Assembly (NCBI GenBank): GCA_019634245.1
Contig: JAHQVR010000026.1
Location: 1 to 11,206, forward strand
Length of the DNA: 11,206 nt
From: Gammaproteobacteria bacterium
GTDB lineage: Bacteria; Pseudomonadota; Gammaproteobacteria; Granulosicoccales; Granulosicoccaceae
Direction: 5' to 3'
This document shows, piece by piece, positions 6,997 through 11,206 of this stretch; positions within the stretch are counted from its first letter, which is position 1, and every line of letters begins with the position of its first letter. The notes beneath the pieces were generated by a model, which worked only from the letters and a program-made list of their open reading frames with translations, had not been told where the DNA came from and ran no database searches. Position numbers and translations under genes: made by a program.

Positions 6997-7028
6997 ATTT
7001 TCGGTTTTTTTACACTGTGTCCGAAAAT
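6997..7028 (+). promoter_or_regulatory. Eight-base inverted repeat in the cupin gene leader
   Basis: ATTTTCGG (6997-7004) and CCGAAAAT (7021-7028) are perfectly complementary across a 16-base spacer that holds a T-run and the GTG at 7017. It could be a second protein-binding site or an RNA hairpin in the leader. Another copy of ATTTTCGG lies at 6888-6895. It does not look like a terminator because the T-run is inside the loop and not after the stem. Confidence 0.35.
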
Positions 7029-7041
7029 CGAACCCTGCATT

Positions 7042-7045
7042 GGAG
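7042..7045 (+). promoter_or_regulatory. Ribosome binding site deciding the cupin start
   Basis: GGAG lies ten bases before ATG 7056. The in-frame upstream GTG at 7017 has only a T-rich stretch before it and no purine-rich site. Confidence 0.5.
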
Positions 7046-7055
7046 CCCACGTACG

Positions 7056-8171
7056 ATGATCAAACAAGCCCTTGTCTCAGAGAAGTTGGTTGAAAAATTC
7101 AAAACCGAAATTGAGACGCCTTATACGCGGTTCATTGCCGGCGAGGGTTTGGAGATAATTGATGGAATCTACGTCAAGAACCTTAATGACGTGGAGCTAA
7201 AGCCCTGGGCTAGACGGGGTGGTAATGCAGTGTTTATTAATCACGATGCCTCAAGGACATCTAACGACTGCTATGTCATGGAAATTCCGCCGGGTGGCCA
7301 GCTCGCCCCACAACGCCAATTATTTGAAGAAACTGTATTGGTACTGTCAGGTCGTGGGTCGACGACAGTTTGGAACGATGGTGGTGATCGCTCAAGCTTT
7401 GAATGGGGTCCAGGTTCGATCTTTGGAATTCCTTTGAACACCCATCACCAGCATTTTAATGGCTCTGGTAGCGCTCCAGCGAGATACGTCTCTGTGACTA
7501 ACATGCCGCCATTGATTAACGTGTTTGAAGATCCGGAGTTTATTTACGGAACACAACACGATTTCAAGAATCGGTTTTCTGGCGAGCCTGACTACTTCGC
7601 CGACCAGGGTGAGCAGAAAGGTTTATTGATGGAAACCAATTTTGTGGCCGATGCGATCAATCTGCCTTTAATGGAGGCAAAGGAAAGAGGTGCTGGAGGT
7701 GGGCATATACGATTTCAACTGGCCAAGTGTTCGATGAATAGTCATATAAGTCAATTTCCTGTTGGCACTTATAAAAAGTGCCATCGCCACGGTCCCGGCG
7801 CGCATGTGATCATTCTGTCTGGAGAGGGGTACAGTTTAATGTGGCCCGAAGGCGAAGCGCCAACCCGCTATGAATGGCAGGTTGGCAGCATGATCGTACC
7901 GCCCAACATGTGGTATCACCAGCATTTCAATACGGGAAAAACTCCGGCACGCTATTTAGCGTTTAAATATGAAGGTGTTGCGATACGCAATGCCCAGGGT
8001 GTTCCAAAAGCATGGATATCACAGCGAATTGGTGGTGATCAAATCGACTACGCTGATGAGAGCCCTGAGATTCGCACGCTGTTTGCCGATGCGTTGAGCG
8101 CAAATGGCCTGGAATCTAATATGGCAACAGCTTATGAAGCAGAATTGCCTGATTTGCCTGCCAAGGCGTAA
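7056..8171 (+). CDS. Double-cupin protein, possible ring-cleavage dioxygenase or metal-binding catabolic protein
   Basis: This 371-residue protein has two cupin domains that look like an internal duplication; HQHFN followed by PARY occurs in both (residues 131-144 and 288-299). The C-terminal cupin keeps likely metal ligands: His243 and His245 (KCHRHGPG), His250 where Glu is usual, and His288/His290 (WYHQHFN). In the N-terminal cupin the HxH pair is replaced by Gln86 and Gln88 (APQRQLFEE), although the late HHQHFN is kept, so its metal site looks degenerate. The size and layout recall gentisate-type bicupin dioxygenases, but I cannot assign a substrate. ATG 7056 is chosen because GGAG precedes it; GTG 7017 would add 13 residues. 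It is the first gene of the plus operon, 65 bases before the Rieske gene. That gap holds no clear promoter or terminator. Confidence 0.8.
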   Translation: MIKQALVSEKLVEKFKTEIETPYTRFIAGEGLEIIDGIYVKNLNDVELKPWARRGGNAVFINHDASRTSNDCYVMEIPPGGQLAPQRQLFEETVLVLSGRGSTTVWNDGGDRSSFEWGPGSIFGIPLNTHHQHFNGSGSAPARYVSVTNMPPLINVFEDPEFIYGTQHDFKNRFSGEPDYFADQGEQKGLLMETNFVADAINLPLMEAKERGAGGGHIRFQLAKCSMNSHISQFPVGTYKKCHRHGPGAHVIILSGEGYSLMWPEGEAPTRYEWQVGSMIVPPNMWYHQHFNTGKTPARYLAFKYEGVAIRNAQGVPKAWISQRIGGDQIDYADESPEIRTLFADALSANGLESNMATAYEAELPDLPAKA

Positions 8172-8236
8172 AGTGCGGCCCCTCGATTAGGCTGCAGTAT
8201 TGGTTGAAGGGTTAAAAACAACAGGAGTGATAGCTG

Positions 8237-9523
8237 ATGTTACGCAAAGAAGTCAACGATCTTCTGACACAAACCGATCCGGGCACCCCAATGGGCGAAT
8301 TATTTCGCCAGTATTGGATCCCGGCGCTACTCGCAAGTGAATTACCAGAAGATGACTGCCCGCCGGTCCGAGCAAAATTGCTAGGTGAGCGTTTGATTGC
8401 CTTCCGAGATTCAGAAGGGCGGTATGGTCTTATGGATGAGTTCTGCGCGCATCGAGGAGTTTCGCTTTGGTTTGGACGGAATGAAGAAGGTGGGTTGCGC
8501 TGTCCGTATCATGGTTGGAAATACGATCACACAGGGCAATGTATTGAAGTGCCCTCTGAACCTGTTGAAAGTGGTTTTTGTTCCAAGATCAAGCTGCAGG
8601 CCTACCCGCTGGTTAAGATCGGCGATGTGCTTTGGACTTACATGGGCGCGGAAGAAAATATGCCCGAACAACCGGCATGGGAATTTGCCTTGGTTCCCGC
8701 TGAGCAAACCTATACCTCCAAGCGTTGGCAAGAGAGCAATTGGTTGCAGGCCATGGAGGGTGGAATTGATTCCAGCCATGTGTCATTCCTGCATTCAGGT
8801 GGGCTAAAAACCGACCCATTATTCAGAGGCGCGAAAGGAAATCAATATAATCAGGCCGATAAAAAACCAGTGTTCGAAGTGGTTGAATCTGAAGGCGGGC
8901 TATTCATAGGCGCAAGACGTAATGCCGAGGAAGGTCGATTTTATTGGCGCATAACACCGTGGGTAATGCCCTGCTTTACGATGATCCCACCGCGTGGCGA
9001 TCACCCTATGCATGGCCACTTTTGGATTCCGATTGATGATGAAAATTGTTGGGCTTGGAGCTATGACTATCATCCTGTGAGGGCACTGACGGCGGATGAA
9101 CGGCAAGCTATGATCGACGGCCATGGTGTGCATAACGACTATGTGCCCGGCACTTTTCGGCCCGCCGCGAATAAAGATAATGATTACCTGATCGACCGCG
9201 AAGCCCAAAAACGCGGTGAAACATACTCTGGCGTCAAAGGTATTGCCATCCAGGATTCTAGCTTACAAGAAAGCATGGGGCCGATCGTTGATCGGTCTAG
9301 GGAGAATCTGGTTTCCACTGATAACGGAATTATCATGGCCAGGCACCGACTCCGGAAAGCCGTTATTGCGTTGCGTGACAAAGGCATCATGCCACCGGGC
9401 CGGACTGTCGAACATCAGGCGGTTCGTTCGGTGGCTAGTGTGCTTAAGGCCGACCAACCATTTGTTGAAGCCTGCCGGGAGGATCTTAAAGTTCGCCCCG
9501 GACAGAAACAGACAACCGTGTAG
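8237..9523 (+). CDS. Rieske non-heme iron oxygenase alpha subunit, phthalate 4,5-dioxygenase type
   Basis: This 428-residue protein has both oxygenase signatures. The Rieske [2Fe-2S] centre uses Cys70, His72, Cys89 and His92 (FCAHRG, then RCPYHGWKYD). The mononuclear iron site has His181 and His186, with bridging Asp178 in GGIDSSHVSFLH, and a likely third ligand Asp362 in the STDNGII segment following DRSRENL. That late segment and the length match the OphA2/Pht3 group, which hydroxylates phthalate and similar aromatic acids, usually without a beta subunit. None is seen here. AGGAG at 8223-8227 stands nine bases before the ATG. Electrons would come from the reductase at 3226-4242, encoded in the divergent operon. 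The substrate is not determined by the sequence; a ring bearing a carboxylate is the best guess. Confidence 0.92.
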   Translation: MLRKEVNDLLTQTDPGTPMGELFRQYWIPALLASELPEDDCPPVRAKLLGERLIAFRDSEGRYGLMDEFCAHRGVSLWFGRNEEGGLRCPYHGWKYDHTGQCIEVPSEPVESGFCSKIKLQAYPLVKIGDVLWTYMGAEENMPEQPAWEFALVPAEQTYTSKRWQESNWLQAMEGGIDSSHVSFLHSGGLKTDPLFRGAKGNQYNQADKKPVFEVVESEGGLFIGARRNAEEGRFYWRITPWVMPCFTMIPPRGDHPMHGHFWIPIDDENCWAWSYDYHPVRALTADERQAMIDGHGVHNDYVPGTFRPAANKDNDYLIDREAQKRGETYSGVKGIAIQDSSLQESMGPIVDRSRENLVSTDNGIIMARHRLRKAVIALRDKGIMPPGRTVEHQAVRSVASVLKADQPFVEACREDLKVRPGQKQTTV

Positions 9524-10125
9524 TGCAGGTGGTGAGATTGATTCCGGAGTCAGATCCTTTTTCAAGTGGAGCACAGCGCCAACCAGGCAGTTGCGCCGTG
9601 GCAACTACGGGTCTTGAGTCGAAGTATCGTGTCCAATACCCAAATTCACAACCACGCGTATCGTGTATTTTCACTCTGGATGAGTCGTCAGCCGAACAGC
9701 TGACTGAACTATTCGGCAACCAATATACCGTTAACCCAGATGCAGCAAAATCCACAGATATCCCGTTCCAGAATGCTCGTCTTCTGAAATTGGAAAATGT
9801 AATTCCGATAGACCCGGCAACCACCAAGGCGTCCGACTTACATTTGCAAAATTTCAATGGTGACGCGGTGCAGCTTGACGTGTGTATCGAAGGCGCCGAC
9901 GTGTGCATTCTCATCGCGAGTGAAAACAAAAACATGGGCGCAGCCGAGGTGATCGCCCGCGAAGCTTTTAACCGAAAAATCATGACAGCCGGATTAGCAT
10001 TAGGGTTAAGCGATGCTGCAGATATGTCGGAAGTTATCAATGCTTTACGTCCCTTTGCATCGGTACTGGTGGTTGCCAATGGCACTGAGTACATTACCGA
10101 TATGCTACTGGCGCTCAGGGCATAG
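9523..10125 (+). CDS. Unrecognised 200-residue protein with alternating strand-helix pattern
   Basis: I do not recognise this protein. It would start at GTG 9523, sharing one base with the TAG of the Rieske gene, so translation may be coupled. GTGs at 9529 and 9532, or TTG at 9538 after AGGTGG, are alternatives. There is no signal peptide or membrane segment. The first 110 residues are polar and irregular. The second half alternates hydrophobic strands and helices like a Rossmann-type or three-layer sandwich: GADVCILIASENKNMGAAEV (124-143), KIMTAGLALG (152-161) and ASVLVVANGTEYITDMLLAL (179-198). The GAD-strand-MGAAEVIA stretch loosely recalls nucleotide-binding proteins but lacks their glycine loops. 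It lies eight bases before the NicO transporter gene, so a role linked to metal supply, to the EutA-like ATPase or to the oxygenase is possible. None of these is shown. Confidence 0.75.
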   Translation: MQVVRLIPESDPFSSGAQRQPGSCAVATTGLESKYRVQYPNSQPRVSCIFTLDESSAEQLTELFGNQYTVNPDAAKSTDIPFQNARLLKLENVIPIDPATTKASDLHLQNFNGDAVQLDVCIEGADVCILIASENKNMGAAEVIAREAFNRKIMTAGLALGLSDAADMSEVINALRPFASVLVVANGTEYITDMLLALRA

Positions 10126-10132
10126 CACGATA

Positions 10133-10876
10133 ATGGACGTTCTTAATCTGTTACCAATTGCATTTCTTATTGGAATGGGGCACGCGTTGGAAGCCGACCA
10201 TATGGCCGCCATGGCAACAATGGTTGCTGATAATCCCCGAAAAAAAACCCTGATTCTCAGGGGTACCATGTGGGGTCTTGGTCATACGTTTTCATTGTTT
10301 CTGATTTGCGGAACAGTGTTTTTACTAGGATTGACCATTTCTATCCAATTTGAGCACATGCTTGAATTGATTGTCGGTGTGATGGTTGCCGGCCTGGGAT
10401 TACAGTGCCTGTGGAGGTTGCGAAAGGGAAAAGTTCATATCCATGCTCACGAACATGAGGGCTTCAAACATATTCATGTTCACACGCACTTAAAATCCGA
10501 AAGCGATCCGCAAAATTCATCAGACGATCATCGGCAAGTAGATCACACGCACAGGCATCCCTCTAATGTGATCAATGCGAAAGCCGTATTAGTTGGATGT
10601 ATTCATGGGGTTGCAGGTTCCGGTGCTTTATTGGTGTTGACGTTGGCCACCACAGATTCTGCATCCCAGGCACTCAGTTATTTTTTGGTTTTCGGCTTAG
10701 GCTCTATTATCGGCATGGCAACACTGTCGCTAATCGCCACTTTTCCGCTTAGTGTTCTGCAACGTTGCGGCAAGGGCTTTCAAAACGCGATAATGCTTGC
10801 CATTGCCTTTGTAGCGTTCTACATCGGAAGCAGCCTTGCACTTGATAGTATCAGAGCGCTCACAGCTTCCGTATAA
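10133..10876 (+). CDS. NicO/UreH-type nickel or cobalt transporter with His-rich loop
   Basis: This 247-residue membrane protein has about six hydrophobic segments. Segment I carries the metal-transport signature HALEADH (His17, Asp22, His23; HX4DH), followed by GLGHTFSLF (48-56) and GCIHGVAGSGALLVL (155-169), typical of the NicO/UreH group. A hydrophilic loop at 101-142 contains twelve histidines, many in HxH form, as in RcnA-like proteins. It probably moves Ni2+ or Co2+ across the inner membrane; the direction cannot be told. ATG 10133 is chosen because the family signature begins close after it. A longer in-frame start at 10013 would add an implausible 40-residue leader inside the preceding gene. 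It stands between the unrecognised gene and the class II aldolase gene in the plus operon. Confidence 0.88.
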   Translation: MDVLNLLPIAFLIGMGHALEADHMAAMATMVADNPRKKTLILRGTMWGLGHTFSLFLICGTVFLLGLTISIQFEHMLELIVGVMVAGLGLQCLWRLRKGKVHIHAHEHEGFKHIHVHTHLKSESDPQNSSDDHRQVDHTHRHPSNVINAKAVLVGCIHGVAGSGALLVLTLATTDSASQALSYFLVFGLGSIIGMATLSLIATFPLSVLQRCGKGFQNAIMLAIAFVAFYIGSSLALDSIRALTASV

Positions 10877-10890
10877 GGTGATTCTGATCT

Positions 10891-11206
10891 ATGAAGTCAC
10901 AGTCTACAACCAAGGAGCAATTGGAAACCGACAAAGCCAATATTTGTGCCTCTTTGAAAATACTGACAACCGCTAAAGTACTTGACTACAACGGCCATGT
11001 ATCCATACGTCAGTCGGGCGGCGGATTTCTTATTAATTCGGGCAGCTCAAAACGGCAGGCAATGACCACCGATCAAATTACCTCTGTCAATGATGATGGG
11101 GAAGTAGTCACAGGAGATAGACCTCCAAACGAAGTTTTTTTACACACCGCCATTTACAAATCAAGACCAGATATCCAGGCTGTTGTACATGGGCATCCGC
11201 GCTGGA
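10891..11206 (+). CDS. Class II aldolase/adducin-family protein, 5' part only
   Basis: The first 105 codons are present; the gene runs off the right edge. ATG 10891 is preceded by AAGGTG at 10875-10880 and follows the transporter gene by 14 bases. The family motifs in view are NGHVSIR (34-40), the phosphate- or carboxylate-loop region INSGSSKR (48-55), Glu81 in NEVFLH as the likely catalytic acid, and metal ligands His100 and His102 in VVHGHPRW. Members include fuculose-phosphate aldolase, methylthioribulose dehydratase and 3,4-dihydroxyphthalate decarboxylase (PhtC/PehC type). Next to a phthalate-type oxygenase the decarboxylase role is attractive, but the C-terminal half needed to judge this is missing. 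It would be a cytosolic divalent-metal enzyme. Confidence 0.85.
   Translation, partial: MKSQSTTKEQLETDKANICASLKILTTAKVLDYNGHVSIRQSGGGFLINSGSSKRQAMTTDQITSVNDDGEVVTGDRPPNEVFLHTAIYKSRPDIQAVVHGHPRW

Noticed and set aside
130..8196. Shared 11-mer ATTAGGCTGCA at 130-140 and 8186-8196, both in gene gaps
   Set aside because: About fifteen repeated 11-mers are expected by chance in a window of this size, and no symmetry or promoter link supports it.
9486..10094. Long minus-strand open frame (202 codons) opposite the unrecognised gene
   Set aside because: Its product is a low-complexity-looking Ser/Cys/Arg mix without fold pattern. The plus-strand frame has operon spacing, a stop-start overlap and clear strand-helix alternation.
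10013..10132. Upstream in-frame start for the NicO transporter
   Set aside because: It would add 40 residues unlike the family, lying wholly inside the preceding gene. ATG 10133 starts just before the first membrane segment and the HX4DH motif.

Overview
The window looks like part of a bacterial catabolic gene cluster for an aromatic or other cyclic carboxylic acid. Base composition is moderate (roughly half GC by eye), genes are tightly packed, and the families present suggest a proteobacterium. A marine-type gammaproteobacterium is my guess, not something the sequence proves. I see no rRNA, tRNA, CRISPR array, insertion sequence or phage gene. No gene-free stretch is longer than about 150 bases.

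Layout. At the left edge, a truncated zinc-type alcohol dehydrogenase gene (1-90, minus) diverges from a two-gene plus-strand unit: a small protein ending in two cysteines (217-522) and a homologue of 4,5-dihydroxyphthalate decarboxylase (559-1503). A minus-strand operon converges on these. In transcription order it holds a EutA-like ATPase (6907-5150), an IclR-family regulator (5146-4289), a ferredoxin-NAD(P)H reductase (4242-3226), a PanB-like protein (3213-2392) and an alpha/beta hydrolase with a cysteine nucleophile (2384-1533). Divergent from eutA, a plus-strand operon holds a double-cupin protein (7056-8171), a Rieske oxygenase alpha subunit of the phthalate dioxygenase type (8237-9523), an unrecognised 200-residue protein (9523-10125), a NicO/UreH-type nickel-cobalt transporter (10133-10876) and the start of a class II aldolase/adducin-family gene (10891 to the window end).

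How the parts may work together. The reductase would pass electrons from NAD(P)H to the Rieske oxygenase, which would dihydroxylate a ring. The dihydrodiol could be rearomatised by a dehydrogenase and decarboxylated by the Pht5-like or class II aldolase-like protein. Both of those families include dihydroxyphthalate decarboxylases. The cupin and the hydrolase could act in ring cleavage or later steps. The IclR regulator probably controls the divergent 6908-7055 region, which holds a TGGA-N7-TCCA element next to a sigma70-like promoter.

The unexpected part is the EutA-like protein. EutA normally reactivates B12-dependent ethanolamine ammonia-lyase, but no EutB or EutC is present here. This copy carries histidine-rich tails at both ends. 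The facing operon encodes a Ni/Co transporter, also with a histidine-rich loop, next to a protein I do not recognise. This suggests an undescribed metal- or cofactor-dependent reactivation module attached to an oxidative catabolic pathway. That is inference from gene content only.
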